Below are positions 1 through 10,427 of a stretch of 64,000 nt of DNA, one piece after another. Source of the stretch: Aminobacter sp. HY435 (GTDB taxonomy: Bacteria > Pseudomonadota > Alphaproteobacteria > Rhizobiales > Rhizobiaceae); the NCBI RefSeq assembly GCF_027568395.1, contig NZ_JANKZL010000007.1, positions 124,001 to 188,000 on the forward strand, written 5' to 3'. A program made the translations under genes and the position numbers. How positions within the stretch are numbered: position 1 is the stretch's first letter; every line of letters begins with the position of its first letter. The notes under the pieces were generated by a model, which saw only the letters and a list, made by a program, of their open reading frames with translations, made no database searches and had not been told where the DNA came from.

Positions 1-67
1 CGCCGGCGGGAACGAACAGCACGGCGATGAGCAGTCGGGCTGCGAGCAGAACCAGGCCTTTGAGCAT
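1..67 (-). CDS. DoxX family protein, N-terminal fragment (cut by window edge)
   Basis: The minus strand opens with ATG at 67-65 and reads MLKGLVLLAARLLIAVLFVP before leaving the window. A purine-rich GGAGGG lies 8-10 nt upstream of the ATG. The start, one hydrophobic helix followed by a Pro-Ala-Gly, resembles the first membrane segment of DoxX/DoxD-type quinol-oxidase-like proteins, and the upstream neighbour on the same strand is a clear DoxX gene. Only about 22 residues are visible, so the family call rests on this similarity and context. Confidence 0.5.
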   Translation of the reverse strand, partial: MLKGLVLLAARLLIAVLFVPAG

Positions 68-158
68 TGGCGTCTTCCCTCCATCGAAGGCGGAGGATGC
101 GCTGGGCCGTTGCGAAAGTCATCAGTCGGCGGGAGATGTGGCCGGCTGGCGCAGATAC

Positions 159-184
159 AAAAAAACCCGGGACAAGCCCGGGCT
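159..184 (-). terminator. Rho-independent terminator of the doxX gene
   Basis: On the minus strand, GCCCGGG pairs with CCCGGG across a short CTTGT loop and is followed directly by seven T residues (159-165 on the plus strand are A). It lies 25 nt past the doxX stop and separates that gene from the next minus-strand gene. Confidence 0.85.
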
Positions 185-208
185 CTTCTTGGGAGGCGAC
201 TGTTTCGA

Positions 209-634
209 TTATGCGCGGCGGCCGTCGACCGAAAGTGCGCCGGCGCCGAAGGCCGCGAGCACGAACAGGCCACCGGCGATGGCGAGGTTCTTCTGCAGGA
301 ACATCACCTGTACCTGATCGGCGAAGTCGAGATGCGCGATACCGGTTGCGGTAAGCGTGAACACTGCGAGCACGATCGCGGCGATGCGGGTCTGGAAGCC
401 GACCAGGATAGCCAGGCCGCCGAGCAGCTCGACCAGGCCGATGACGACGGTGGTCGCGGTCGGAGCGGGCAGGCCGAGGCTGGCGAACCAGCCGGCGGTG
501 CCGGAAATGGCGGTCAGCTTGGCGAAGCCTGCGAGAATGAAGATGATCGACAGCAAGACGCGGCCGACGAGCGTGAGGGCCGAGGCATTGGTGCTGAGGG
601 CAGTCTTTGAAGCGGTGATGGAAGCGTTCGACAT
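209..634 (-). CDS. DoxX family membrane protein
   Basis: This 141-residue protein has four hydrophobic helices. It starts with a loop rich in Ser/Ala/Thr, then LVGRVLLSIIFILAGFAKL, the typical DoxX first helix ending in the G-x-x-K motif, followed by segments around TTVVIGLVELLGGLAILVGF. DoxX proteins are small inner-membrane proteins linked to quinol or thiol redox metabolism; the substrate here is unknown. The start at 634 (MSNASITASK) is preferred over an upstream in-frame ATG at 763, because the extra 43 residues look non-coding and a GGAG lies just upstream of 634. It is the upstream member of a tandem doxX pair and ends in a strong terminator. Confidence 0.8.
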   Translation of the reverse strand: MSNASITASKTALSTNASALTLVGRVLLSIIFILAGFAKLTAISGTAGWFASLGLPAPTATTVVIGLVELLGGLAILVGFQTRIAAIVLAVFTLTATGIAHLDFADQVQVMFLQKNLAIAGGLFVLAAFGAGALSVDGRRA

Positions 635-793
635 TGGGATGGGCTCCGTTGAAATTCGATGCCCAACACCTAGCGGAATTCGACTGTTCACTAAAGGTGC
701 GAATGTGTCGACAGATCGTTCACCAATAGAATGGTTTTGCAGTTGGCGCCACGCTTCCCGCACAAGCGCAGCGCCAAATCTTGGCAGTAGCTA

Positions 794-2191
794 TCAGCCC
801 GGACGGGTCATGTCCTCGGGACGAACGATTCGATCGTAGTCTTCAGCGCTGACCAAGCCCGTCGCTAGCGCTTCGTCGCGCAACGTCGTGCCATTCTTGT
901 GCGCGGTCTTGGCGATCTTGGCGGCATTGTCGTAGCCGATGGTCGGCGCAAGTGCCGTGACCAGCATCAGCGAACGGTCGAGCGCTGCCTTGATGTTGTC
1001 CTCGCGCGCCTCGATGCCGACGACGCAGTTGTCGGTGAAGGAGACTGCCGCGTCCGCCATCAGCTGCACCGACTGCAGGAAGTTGTAGGCCATGACGGGA
1101 TTGTAGACGTTGAGCTCGAAATGGCCCTGGCTGCCGGCGAAGGTGAGGGCGGCGTTGTTGCCGAACACCTGCACGCAGACCTGGGTCAGCGCCTCGCATT
1201 GCGTCGGGTTGACCTTGCCCGGCATGATCGACGAGCCGGGTTCGTTTTCCGGCAGCGACAGTTCGCCGAGGCCCGAGCGCGGGCCTGAACCGAGGAAGCG
1301 GATGTCGTTGGCGATCTTGAACAGCGCGGCTGCGGCCGCATTGATCGCGCCATGGCTGAACACCATCGAGTCGTGGGCGGCCAGTGCCTCGAACTTGTTC
1401 GGTGCGGTGACGAAGGCGATGCCGGTGATCGCGGCGATGCTTTCGGCGACCTTCTCGGCAAAGCCGATGGGGGCGTTGAGGCCGGTTCCGACGGCGGTGC
1501 CGCCCTGGGCGAGTTCCTGCAGGCCGGGCAGGGTCAGTTCGATGCGCTTGATCGACGAGGCGACCTGGGCTGCATAGCCACCGAACTCCTGGCCGAGCGT
1601 CAGCGGCGTCGCATCCTGGGTGTGGGTGCGGCCGATCTTGATGATGTGGTCGAACTCCTTGGCCTTCTGGGCCAGCGCGGCATGCAAGTGCTGGAGCGCC
1701 GGCAGAAGGTCGTGGACGATGCGCTCGGCGCAAGCAATGTGCATGGCCGTCGGGTAGGTATCGTTCGACGACTGGCTCATGTTGACGTGGTCGTTGGGAT
1801 GCACGGGCTTCTTCGAGCCCATCTCGCCGCCCAGCATCTCGATGGCGCGGTTGGAGATCACCTCATTGGCGTTCATGTTCGACTGCGTGCCAGAGCCGGT
1901 CTGCCAGACGACGAGCGGGAAGTGGTCGTTGAGCTTGCCGTCGATGACTTCCTGGGCGGCGGCAACAACGGCGTTGCCGACCGTGGGGTCGAGGCGGCCG
2001 AGGGCCATGTTGGCTTCAGCTGCAGCGCGCTTGACGATGCCGAGCGCCCGCACGACCGACAGCGGCTGCTTTTCCCAGCCGATCTTGAAGTTGCCCAGAG
2101 AGCGTTGCGCCTGCGCGCCCCAATAGCGGTCGCAAGCAACCTCGATTGGTCCGAAGGTGTCGGTCTCGGTTCTGGTCTTCTGGGCTGTCAC
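794..2191 (-). CDS. fumC: Class II fumarate hydratase
   Basis: Fumarase C interconverts fumarate and L-malate in the TCA cycle as a cytosolic homotetramer that needs no iron-sulfur cluster. The aspartase/fumarase signature [16 protein letters not shown] is present, as are [11 protein letters not shown] and [20 protein letters not shown], which build the active site. A GTG start at 2191 gives 465 residues, the normal length, beginning [25 protein letters not shown] lies about 9 nt upstream. The reading frame stays open another 111 codons, but that extension has no family similarity. The gene stands alone and is divergent from the patatin gene at 2400. Confidence 0.95.
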   Translation of the reverse strand: MTAQKTRTETDTFGPIEVACDRYWGAQAQRSLGNFKIGWEKQPLSVVRALGIVKRAAAEANMALGRLDPTVGNAVVAAAQEVIDGKLNDHFPLVVWQTGSGTQSNMNANEVISNRAIEMLGGEMGSKKPVHPNDHVNMSQSSNDTYPTAMHIACAERIVHDLLPALQHLHAALAQKAKEFDHIIKIGRTHTQDATPLTLGQEFGGYAAQVASSIKRIELTLPGLQELAQGGTAVGTGLNAPIGFAEKVAESIAAITGIAFVTAPNKFEALAAHDSMVFSHGAINAAAAALFKIANDIRFLGSGPRSGLGELSLPENEPGSSIMPGKVNPTQCEALTQVCVQVFGNNAALTFAGSQGHFELNVYNPVMAYNFLQSVQLMADAAVSFTDNCVVGIEAREDNIKAALDRSLMLVTALAPTIGYDNAAKIAKTAHKNGTTLRDEALATGLVSAEDYDRIVRPEDMTRPG

Positions 2192-2399
2192 GATCAGGTC
2201 TCCGAAAAATCTCGTTTCGGGCATCGGCCTATCGCGTTGCACCAAAGGCATCAAGCGGAGATTGAGGCCATACGGAATCCTAATCGGTTCAATGATTTCT
2301 ATGTTGCGGTCGGCGTCGCCGCAAAGGCCGTGCTGGTTTGCCCTGCCTCCGCAATATGGGTAAGCTCGCCACCGTAAGTGCGAGTGCCAGGGGGATGGC

Positions 2400-3833
2400 G
2401 TGAGGGTTTTTAGTTCAAGCGTCGCGCTCGCCTGCGCCTTGCTGTCCACCAGTTGCGTCAGCGGCGATGTCGGTCCGATCAACCAGCTTGTATCCGTCGT
2501 CGGCCGCGATTCCGAAGAGTTCATCCCCGAGCCTTCCGACGACGGTTCGACCGTTGTCGGGCTAGCTTTCTCCGGCGGTGGAACCAGGGCGGCGGCATTC
2601 TCCTACGGCGTCCTGCGCGAACTCGACGAGATGGTCATCGACATGCAGCCCGAGCGGCGAACGCTCGTCGACGACATCAGGATGATCTCCGGCGCCTCGG
2701 GCGGCGCGGTTACGGCAACCTATTTCGGCTACAAGGGGCGGGACGGCTATCAGGATTTGCGCGAGCGGTTCCTGCTCAAGGACGGCGAGGCCTATCTGCG
2801 CATGCGACTTTCGCCGGTCAATCTTGCGCGTGCCTACAATGGCGGCGTCAACGACCGCCAGGGATTTCCGCGTTGGCTCGATGACAATCTGTTCGACGGC
2901 GCTACATTCGAGGCGCTCGATCGCTCCGATGCGCCGGTGGTTTGGATCAATGCGTCCGACGTCTACAACCGCACGCCATTCCTGTTCACCTATGACACGT
3001 TTGCCGCCCTGTGCAGCGACCTCGACAAAGTCCGCCTGTCTGACGCTGTGGCGGCTTCGGCGGCTGTTCCGGTGGCCTTCGCGCCGCTTGTGGTCTCTGC
3101 AAGCGACCCCAACTGCAGCTACAGGCAGCCGAAATGGCTGACCAGTGCGCTGGAGGCGCCCGGTGTTTCGATGCGGCTGCGTTCCTATGCGCGTGCGCTC
3201 GAATCCTACCAGAAGACAGACGACCTCGATTATGTGAAGCTGCTCGATGGCGGCCTGACCGACAACATCGGCGTGACCGGCTTCACCATCGAGCGCTTGT
3301 CGGCGCAGACGCCCTACGGCCCGTTGTCGCCGGCAGGGGCGGTCAAGCTGCGCAAGTTCATCTTCATCGTTGCCGACGCCGGGCAGTCGACCACCGCAAG
3401 CTGGGGGGAGACCATCGGCGGCCCGACGATCGTGCCGCTGTTGAGCGCGGTTACCGCCACGACGATTTCGTCATTGGTCCGCAACGAATTCGACGCGCTC
3501 AAGCTGGCGACCGACAACTGGAAGGACGAACTCGTGCGCTTCCGCTGCGGCCTGCCGTTGTCCGAAGTCAGGCGGCTGCGGGGGACTCTCTCCGGCTGGA
3601 ACTGTCGGGACGTTGATCTGGTGATCGAGTTGATCTCGTTCCACGATGTCGACGCAGCCATGCGCGCCAAGCTGAACCGTGTCCCGACGCGCCTGAAACT
3701 GCCGGAGGATGAGGTGGATCTGACCATCGAGGCGGGCAGGCGGGCATTGCGCGGCAACCAGAACATCGCAGCGGCGGTCGCCGAGATCAGGCGCCACGCC
3801 GGCGTTCCAAGCTATGTCGCCGCTGCCGAATAG
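2400..3833 (+). CDS. Patatin-like phospholipase, predicted lipoprotein
   Basis: This 477-residue protein begins with a hydrophobic signal peptide ending LLSTSC, a lipobox-like site with Cys19 as the possible lipidated residue. The patatin fold is marked by the oxyanion motif SGGGTR near residues 58-63, the nucleophile motif GASGG with Ser100, and the catalytic aspartate in DGG at 283. Patatins are Ser-Asp dyad lipid acyl hydrolases, so this one probably acts on lipids at the envelope. The GTG start at 2400 is preceded by AGGGGGA. The C-terminal third is not recognised. A hairpin follows the stop. A second, cytosolic-type patatin lies at 26459. Confidence 0.85.
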   Translation: MRVFSSSVALACALLSTSCVSGDVGPINQLVSVVGRDSEEFIPEPSDDGSTVVGLAFSGGGTRAAAFSYGVLRELDEMVIDMQPERRTLVDDIRMISGASGGAVTATYFGYKGRDGYQDLRERFLLKDGEAYLRMRLSPVNLARAYNGGVNDRQGFPRWLDDNLFDGATFEALDRSDAPVVWINASDVYNRTPFLFTYDTFAALCSDLDKVRLSDAVAASAAVPVAFAPLVVSASDPNCSYRQPKWLTSALEAPGVSMRLRSYARALESYQKTDDLDYVKLLDGGLTDNIGVTGFTIERLSAQTPYGPLSPAGAVKLRKFIFIVADAGQSTTASWGETIGGPTIVPLLSAVTATTISSLVRNEFDALKLATDNWKDELVRFRCGLPLSEVRRLRGTLSGWNCRDVDLVIELISFHDVDAAMRAKLNRVPTRLKLPEDEVDLTIEAGRRALRGNQNIAAAVAEIRRHAGVPSYVAAAE

Positions 3834-3847
3834 GCCGAGATAGCAGA

Positions 3848-3881
3848 ACGCCTCCCGCACCGCTTAACGTGCTGGAGGCGT
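3848..3881 (+). terminator. Hairpin terminator after the patatin lipoprotein gene
   Basis: ACGCCTCC (3848-3855) pairs with GGAGGCGT (3874-3881). After one mismatch the stem continues with GCAC/GTGC around an 8-nt loop. A T-rich stretch follows from 3883. It starts 15 nt after the patatin stop. Confidence 0.6.
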
Positions 3882-4003
3882 CCTGTTGTCTTTCGGTTTT
3901 CCTTGGGATTTCTCCTTCCGGATACCTGGGACATCAGCACAACGCGGCAGGTCGGGTTTGGTTCCGGGTGCTGCATGATTTTCTTTTGCTTGTCTTGGAA
4001 TGC

Positions 4004-4029
4004 AAAAAGGGCGCCCGAAGGCGCCCTTT
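4004..4029 (-). terminator. Rho-independent terminator of groESL
   Basis: Read on the minus strand, AAAGGGCGCC and GGCGCCCTTT form a 10-bp stem closed by a stable TTCG tetraloop and followed by further T residues. It is about 100 nt downstream of the groEL stop and has no other minus-strand gene to serve. Confidence 0.85.
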
Positions 4030-4048
4030 CCGTAAGCTTCCGGGAAGC

Positions 4049-5804
<1,756 letters not shown>

Positions 5805-5849
5805 TTAAGGCCCGAATTTCAGATTGGATGGTGCGAATGGGAACGGCGA

Positions 5850-6146
5850 TTAGCCGATGATGCCCATGATGTCGGATTCCTTCATGATCAGAAGGTCTTC
5901 GCCATTGAGCTTCACTTCGGTGCCCGACCACTTGCCGAACAGAACGCGGTCGCCGGCCTTGACGTCCAGCGGGACCAGCTTGCCAGCTTCGTCGCGAGCG
6001 CCCGTGCCGACGGCGACGATTTCGCCTTCCTGCGGCTTTTCCTTGGCCGTATCGGGAATGATGATCCCGCCGGCGGTCTTGGATTCGGATTCAACCCGGC
6101 GAACGACCACGCGGTCATGAAGCGGGCGGAACTTCGACTGTGCCAT
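5850..6146 (-). CDS. groES: Co-chaperonin GroES (Cpn10)
   Basis: This 98-residue protein caps GroEL. It begins [20 protein letters not shown] and contains the mobile loop [16 protein letters not shown], which binds GroEL. The ATG at 6146 is preceded by GAGGAAGT; the frame runs further upstream but that stretch is the 5' leader. It is the first gene of the operon, 56 nt downstream of the CIRCE operator. Confidence 0.98.
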   Translation of the reverse strand: MAQSKFRPLHDRVVVRRVESESKTAGGIIIPDTAKEKPQEGEIVAVGTGARDEAGKLVPLDVKAGDRVLFGKWSGTEVKLNGEDLLIMKESDIMGIIG

Positions 6147-6201
6147 TTGAACTTCCTCGGTGAACTGTTGAGAACCCTCGGTCCGGTCGAGCCGGACTTG
6201 G

Positions 6202-6228
6202 TTAGCACTCACTTCAGGCGAGTGCTAA
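6202..6228 (-). promoter_or_regulatory. CIRCE operator (HrcA binding site) of groESL
   Basis: The sequence is TTAGCACTC-N9-GAGTGCTAA, an exact match to the CIRCE inverted repeat. HrcA binds it and represses groESL until heat shock. It lies just downstream of the predicted transcription start and upstream of the groES start codon. No hrcA gene is in the window. Confidence 0.95.
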
Positions 6229-6237
6229 CGTGCCGCT

Positions 6238-6266
6238 GAAATAGTAGTTCACCCATATACTGTCAA
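6238..6266 (-). promoter_or_regulatory. Vegetative-type promoter of groESL
   Basis: On the minus strand, TTGACA (6266-6261) and TATTTC (6243-6238) are separated by 17 nt. The predicted start of transcription falls at the edge of the CIRCE element, the classical arrangement for HrcA repression. Confidence 0.75.
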
Positions 6267-6305
6267 GGGAACGACAATGGCGTGACGGCAGGAAAATGTG
6301 GGCGA

Positions 6306-6941
6306 TTATGCCCGCGCCTTGGCGATTGCCTGGCGGAAGTCGTCCGCCGTCATGCCGCGCTTGTAGAGCGCATTTCCGATGAGAAATCCAGGTGTCCCCC
6401 GGAGTGCGAAGGCACTGGCCTGTGCATCGGTGCGGGAGAGCAACTGGGCCAGCCTGTCGCCCTGTGCGTCGAGGTGCTGTCGCGCCAGCTTCACATCGAC
6501 GCCCGCCTCGCCGAGAAGGTCGGCCGTTCGGCGGAAGGTTAGGCGGTCGTGGTTGGCCATCAGTCCGTGGACCGCGTCGGCATAGCGCCCCTGGCCGTTG
6601 GCCGCGAGGGTAAGAAGGGCCGCGTTGCGCGATACTTCGCCGAATATAGGCCAGTCGCGCAGGACGAGGCGGATGCCCGTGTCCTCCTTCATCACCTCCG
6701 ACAATTGGTGGAAGCTCAGCTTGCAGTAAGGGCACTGGTAGTCGGTGAACTCGACGATGGTCACATCGCCGTCCGCATTGCCCAGCGCGGGCAACTCGGG
6801 ATCGCGGGCAACTTCGTCGACGGTTGGCATTATCGCCGTCCAGCCGGGACGTGCCACCGCAAGCGCACCCATGCCGACGGCGGCCTGCAGCACCAGTCTG
6901 CGGCTCATGGGGCGGCGAGGGAGGGGCGTTTCGTCTGACAT
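6306..6941 (-). CDS. DsbA family thiol-disulfide oxidoreductase, exported
   Basis: This 211-residue protein starts with a twin-arginine-like signal (SRRLVLQAAVGMGALAVA), which suggests export to the periplasm, possibly by the Tat route. A thioredoxin-fold domain follows with the redox motif CPYC in FTDYQCPYCKLSF and the cis-proline loop GTPGF near the C-terminus. DsbA-type proteins introduce or shuffle disulfides in exported proteins. The ORF stands alone between groES and the marR operon. Its partner (a DsbB-like protein) and substrates cannot be seen here. Confidence 0.85.
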   Translation of the reverse strand: MSDETPLPRRPMSRRLVLQAAVGMGALAVARPGWTAIMPTVDEVARDPELPALGNADGDVTIVEFTDYQCPYCKLSFHQLSEVMKEDTGIRLVLRDWPIFGEVSRNAALLTLAANGQGRYADAVHGLMANHDRLTFRRTADLLGEAGVDVKLARQHLDAQGDRLAQLLSRTDAQASAFALRGTPGFLIGNALYKRGMTADDFRQAIAKARA

Positions 6942-7057
6942 GGGCAGCCTTTCAGCGATTCTCGGCGGTGGTGCTTAACGCTGCCTTAATCGCCCTGGAT
7001 TGGCGCGACAATGTGATCTGCCTGGTTATGCCGCACTGCAAAAAAAGCCTTGAATGG

Positions 7058-7085
7058 TGAGCATGCTTATAATATATGCGGCTCA
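7058..7085 (+). promoter_or_regulatory. Possible MarR operator overlapping the -10 region
   Basis: The interrupted palindrome TGAGC-N18-GCTCA brackets a TATAAT at 7068-7073, directly at the start of the marR gene. MarR/EmrR regulators usually repress their own operon from such sites. No convincing -35 hexamer is visible and the arms are only 5 bp. Confidence 0.3.
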
Positions 7086-7555
7086 TGAATAACGAAGGTG
7101 TAGATAGGTTGGGTTTCCTGATCCACGACGCGGCCAGGTTGATGCGGCGCACGTTTGAGCAGCGCGGCAGCGAATATGGCCTGTCGGCGGCGCAATGGCG
7201 GCTGTTGGTTCGGCTCATCAAGGAGGAGGGCGTGGCGCAGGCGCGTCTCGCCGAGCTTCTTGAAATTGAACCGATCAGCGTGTCGCGATTGTTGGATCGG
7301 ATGGAAGAGGCCGGCTGGGTCGAACGTCGCCAGGGAACGAGCGACCGGCGCGTGCGCATGGTCTTCCCGACCGACAAGACCCGTGATGTCTTCACCAAGA
7401 TCAAGGCCGTAGCCGGAGATGTTTATGAGCGTGCGCTCACTGGACTGACGCCGGACGAACGGCAGGCAACGATCCACGGCCTGCGTGTGATCGTCGACAA
7501 CCTTTCCGCGGGTGACACCGCCGAGCCGAACTGTTTGAAAGAGGCAATGAAATGA
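7076..7555 (+). CDS. MarR family transcriptional regulator
   Basis: This 159-residue winged-helix protein has the MarR core: LIHDAARLMRRTFEQRG, then the recognition region LAELLEIEPISVSRLLDRMEEAGWVERR followed by the DRRVRMV wing. It is first in an operon with an EmrA-type adaptor (4-bp overlap) and an EmrB-type exporter, so it is probably the drug-responsive repressor of that pump. Two in-frame ATGs (7076, 7085) are possible starts. Neither has a strong ribosome site, and a near-leaderless transcript is possible. Confidence 0.9.
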   Translation: MRLMNNEGVDRLGFLIHDAARLMRRTFEQRGSEYGLSAAQWRLLVRLIKEEGVAQARLAELLEIEPISVSRLLDRMEEAGWVERRQGTSDRRVRMVFPTDKTRDVFTKIKAVAGDVYERALTGLTPDERQATIHGLRVIVDNLSAGDTAEPNCLKEAMK

Positions 7556-8694
7556 ACGCGGTGGCGAAAGTGAACGAGAACAGCGAGAAGGTCGAACTCG
7601 AGACCCCTGCCAGCCAGCCACAGCCGGTACCTGCGGCCAAGCCCGCGCCCAAAAGGCGCGGCCGCTTCGTGCTGATGGCTGCCTTGCCCGTGGCGCTGGT
7701 TGTTGGCGGTGGTTATTATTGGGTGACAGGCGGCCGCTACGAAGAGACCGAAAACGCCAATCTGCGCCAGGCCAGGGTGAGCATCGCTTCCGAAACGCCG
7801 GGGCGCATCACCAAGGTGGCGGTCGCGGACAACACGCTGGTCAAGGCCGGCGACGTGCTGTTCGAGGTCGATCCCGAGCCATATCGTATCGCTCTGGCCC
7901 AGGCCGATGCGGCGTTGGCCACATCGCGCCTCAATGTCGAGCAGTTGCGCGCCGCCTACAGCCAGGCGGTCGCCCAGGAGCGGGTCGCGGCATCCGGGCT
8001 CGAATATGCCCAGTCGCAGTTCGATCGCAGTGACGATCTGGTCACCAAGGGCGTCAACACCAAGTCGTCGCTCGACGAAGCCCGCATGGATCTCGACAAG
8101 GCCAGGCAGCTGCATGGCGTGGCCGCTCAGGGCATCGTCAGCGCGAAGGCCGCGCTCGGCGGCAATCCCGACATTGCGACCGACCAGCATCCGACGGTCC
8201 TGTCGGCGCAGGCAATGCGCGACAAGGCTGCGTTCAACCTGGCGCAGACCACGGTTCGTGCACCGGCCGACGGCGTCGTTTCGCAGGCCGCATCGTTCAA
8301 GGTCGGCCAGTTCGTTGGCACCGGCACCGCGCTGTTCAGCCTGGTGGAAACCGATGACTCGTGGGTCGAGGCGAATTTCAAGGAAACGCAACTGACCCAC
8401 ATCAAGCCGGGCCAGGAAGCCGAGATCGTGCTCGACACCTATCCGGACCGCACCTTCCGCGGCACGGTCGAGGCGATCGGCGCCGGCACCGGCGCTGAGT
8501 TCTCGCTGCTGCCTGCACAGAACGCTACCGGCAACTGGGTCAAGGTCACCCAGCGCATTCCGGTTCGCATCAAGCTCGACGATGCCGCCGCCGAACTGGC
8601 GATGCGCACCGGCATGAGCGCAACCGTAACCATCGACACTGGCGTTTCGCGTGGATTTGGTTCGGTTTTCGGCCACGCCGTGGCCGCTGAGTAA
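7552..8694 (+). CDS. emrA: HlyD/EmrA family periplasmic adaptor
   Basis: This 380-residue membrane-fusion protein has a short cytoplasmic tail, one membrane helix near residues 37-57 and a periplasmic region with the biotinyl-lipoyl-like halves ASETPGRITKVAVADNTLVKAGDVLFEVDP and TVRAPADGVVSQAASFKVGQFV around a coiled-coil hairpin. Such proteins link an inner-membrane exporter to an outer-membrane channel. The ATG overlaps the marR stop (ATGA), implying coupled translation. It is followed 123 nt later by the exporter gene. The symbol reflects family and gene order, not a tested substrate. Confidence 0.88.
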   Translation: MNAVAKVNENSEKVELETPASQPQPVPAAKPAPKRRGRFVLMAALPVALVVGGGYYWVTGGRYEETENANLRQARVSIASETPGRITKVAVADNTLVKAGDVLFEVDPEPYRIALAQADAALATSRLNVEQLRAAYSQAVAQERVAASGLEYAQSQFDRSDDLVTKGVNTKSSLDEARMDLDKARQLHGVAAQGIVSAKAALGGNPDIATDQHPTVLSAQAMRDKAAFNLAQTTVRAPADGVVSQAASFKVGQFVGTGTALFSLVETDDSWVEANFKETQLTHIKPGQEAEIVLDTYPDRTFRGTVEAIGAGTGAEFSLLPAQNATGNWVKVTQRIPVRIKLDDAAAELAMRTGMSATVTIDTGVSRGFGSVFGHAVAAE

Positions 8695-8817
8695 GAGCGC
8701 AAGCCCTCCAGCTCGCGCGTGTTTTCCTGACGGTCCGGCCGCTTGCGGCCGAACCGTGCAGGGCATATCTCCGGTCGCCGCCTGACGACCAGACAATGGT
8801 CTTTCAAGGTCGCTCCC

Positions 8818-10356
8818 ATGAGCCAGTCAGCTGAAAAGTCACTCACCGATGTGCCGCACCGCGGCCTGATCACCATCTCCATCATGCTGGCGACGGTGAT
8901 GCAGGTGCTCGACACCACCATTGCCAACGTTGCCTTGCCGTCGATGGTGGGTGATCTCGGCGCCTCCCAGGACACCATCAACTGGGTCCTGACGTCCTAT
9001 ATCGTCGCCGCCGCCATCATGACGCCGCTGACCGGCTGGATGGCCGACCGGCTCGGCGCAAAGCAGCTGTTCCTGACCTCGGTGGTCGGCTTCACCGTTG
9101 CCTCGATGCTCTGCGGAATATCATGGAACCTCGAGTCCATGGTGCTGTTCCGCCTGCTGCAGGGCGTGTTCGGCGCGGCCATCGTGCCGCTGAGCCAGAC
9201 CTTCCTCCTGAACATCAACCCCAAGGAGCGCCACGGCCAGGCCATGGCGCTGTGGGGCGCCGGCATCATGGTTGGTCCGATCATCGGTCCGACGCTCGGC
9301 GGCTGGCTGACCGAGAGCTTCAACTGGCGTTGGGTGTTCTTCATCAACCTGCCTGTCGGCATTGCAGCCTTCCTCGGCTCGGCGGCCTTCCTGCCTGCGG
9401 TCGCCAAACGGTTGCGCGGGTTCGATTTCTTCGGCTTCGCCATGCTGTCGCTTGGCGTCGGTGCGCTGCAACTGATGCTCGATCGCGGTGGCGAGGTCGA
9501 CTGGTTCTCGTCAGCGGAGATATGGATCGAACTCGGCCTGTCGATCACCGGATTCTGGGTCTTTGCGGTCCACATGATGACCTCGCGCAACACCTTCATC
9601 GATCCCAGGATCTTCACCGACCGCAACTTCGTGACCGGCCTGGTCTTCATCTTCGTGATCGGCGTGATCCTTCTGGCCAGCATGGCGCTGTTGCCGCCGA
9701 TGCTGTCGCGCATATACGGCTATCCGACCATCACCACCGGCCTGGTGATGGCGCCGCGCGGTGTCGGCACCATGATCTCGATGCTGCTTGTCGGCCGGCT
9801 GATCCGCCTCATCGACGCCCGTGTCTTGGTGGTCACCGGCCTCGTCTTCACGGCGACGTCGCTTTATTACATGACGGGTTTCACGCCGCAGATGGACGAC
9901 TACCTGATCATCTGGACCGGGGTCCTCCAGGGGCTCGGGCTCGGACTGGTATTCGTGCCGCTGTCGACGATCTCGTTTGCGACGCTTGCGCCGCAATACC
10001 GCACCGACGCCGCGAGCCTGTTCAGCCTCGTGCGCAACATCGGCTCGTCGATCGGCATTTCCATCGTCTCGGTGGTTTTGACCCGCAACATCCAGATCAA
10101 TCATGCCGAGCTGTCGACGAACATCACGCCCTACAATCCGAACCTCGCGGCGCTGTCGCCCGGAGCCGCCGCCGGCGACCCGACGGCGCTGACCCAGATC
10201 GACGGGCTGGTCAACGTGCAGTCGCTGATGATCTCCTACATCGACGACTTCAAGCTGATGATGATCGTCACACTGTGCGCCATTCCTCTCGCTCTGCTCT
10301 TGCGCAAGCCCAGGGCGCAAGTGTCAGGCGGCGCGCCTGCCGTGCATATGGATTGA
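8818..10356 (+). CDS. emrB: DHA2-type MFS multidrug exporter (EmrB/QacA)
   Basis: This 512-residue protein has the 14-helix layout of EmrB/QacA drug:proton antiporters. It shows the helix-1 motif LDTTIANVALP, motif A-like GWMADRLGAKQLF after helix 2, and motif C-like GAGIMVGPIIGPTLGGWL in helix 5. It should pump hydrophobic drugs through the adjacent EmrA adaptor under MarR control. The ATG at 8818, with AAGGT upstream, gives MSQSAEKSLTD; an earlier in-frame ATG at 8743 adds an unconserved segment. Convergent with the TadG-like gene, with a shared terminator between. Confidence 0.92.
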   Translation: MSQSAEKSLTDVPHRGLITISIMLATVMQVLDTTIANVALPSMVGDLGASQDTINWVLTSYIVAAAIMTPLTGWMADRLGAKQLFLTSVVGFTVASMLCGISWNLESMVLFRLLQGVFGAAIVPLSQTFLLNINPKERHGQAMALWGAGIMVGPIIGPTLGGWLTESFNWRWVFFINLPVGIAAFLGSAAFLPAVAKRLRGFDFFGFAMLSLGVGALQLMLDRGGEVDWFSSAEIWIELGLSITGFWVFAVHMMTSRNTFIDPRIFTDRNFVTGLVFIFVIGVILLASMALLPPMLSRIYGYPTITTGLVMAPRGVGTMISMLLVGRLIRLIDARVLVVTGLVFTATSLYYMTGFTPQMDDYLIIWTGVLQGLGLGLVFVPLSTISFATLAPQYRTDAASLFSLVRNIGSSIGISIVSVVLTRNIQINHAELSTNITPYNPNLAALSPGAAAGDPTALTQIDGLVNVQSLMISYIDDFKLMMIVTLCAIPLALLLRKPRAQVSGGAPAVHMD

Positions 10357-10378
10357 GGACGGCAGCAGGAAGAAGCGA

Positions 10379-10406
10379 GGCCGCTGCCGCGGAAACGGCG
10401 GCGGCC
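10379..10406. terminator. Bidirectional hairpin between emrB and the TadG-like gene
   Basis: GGCCGCTGCCG (10379-10389) pairs over 11 bp, with one T-G wobble, with CGGCGGCGGCC (10396-10406) around a 6-nt loop. It sits between two convergent genes. No strong T run is present on either side. Confidence 0.55.
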
Positions 10407-10427
10407 GTGTGATTGCAGGAGCTGGCG

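Noticed and set aside
2192..2524. Upstream extension of fumC by 111 codons
   Set aside because: The extra residues lack similarity to fumarase and would overlap the start of the divergent patatin gene; the GTG at 2191 gives the normal length.
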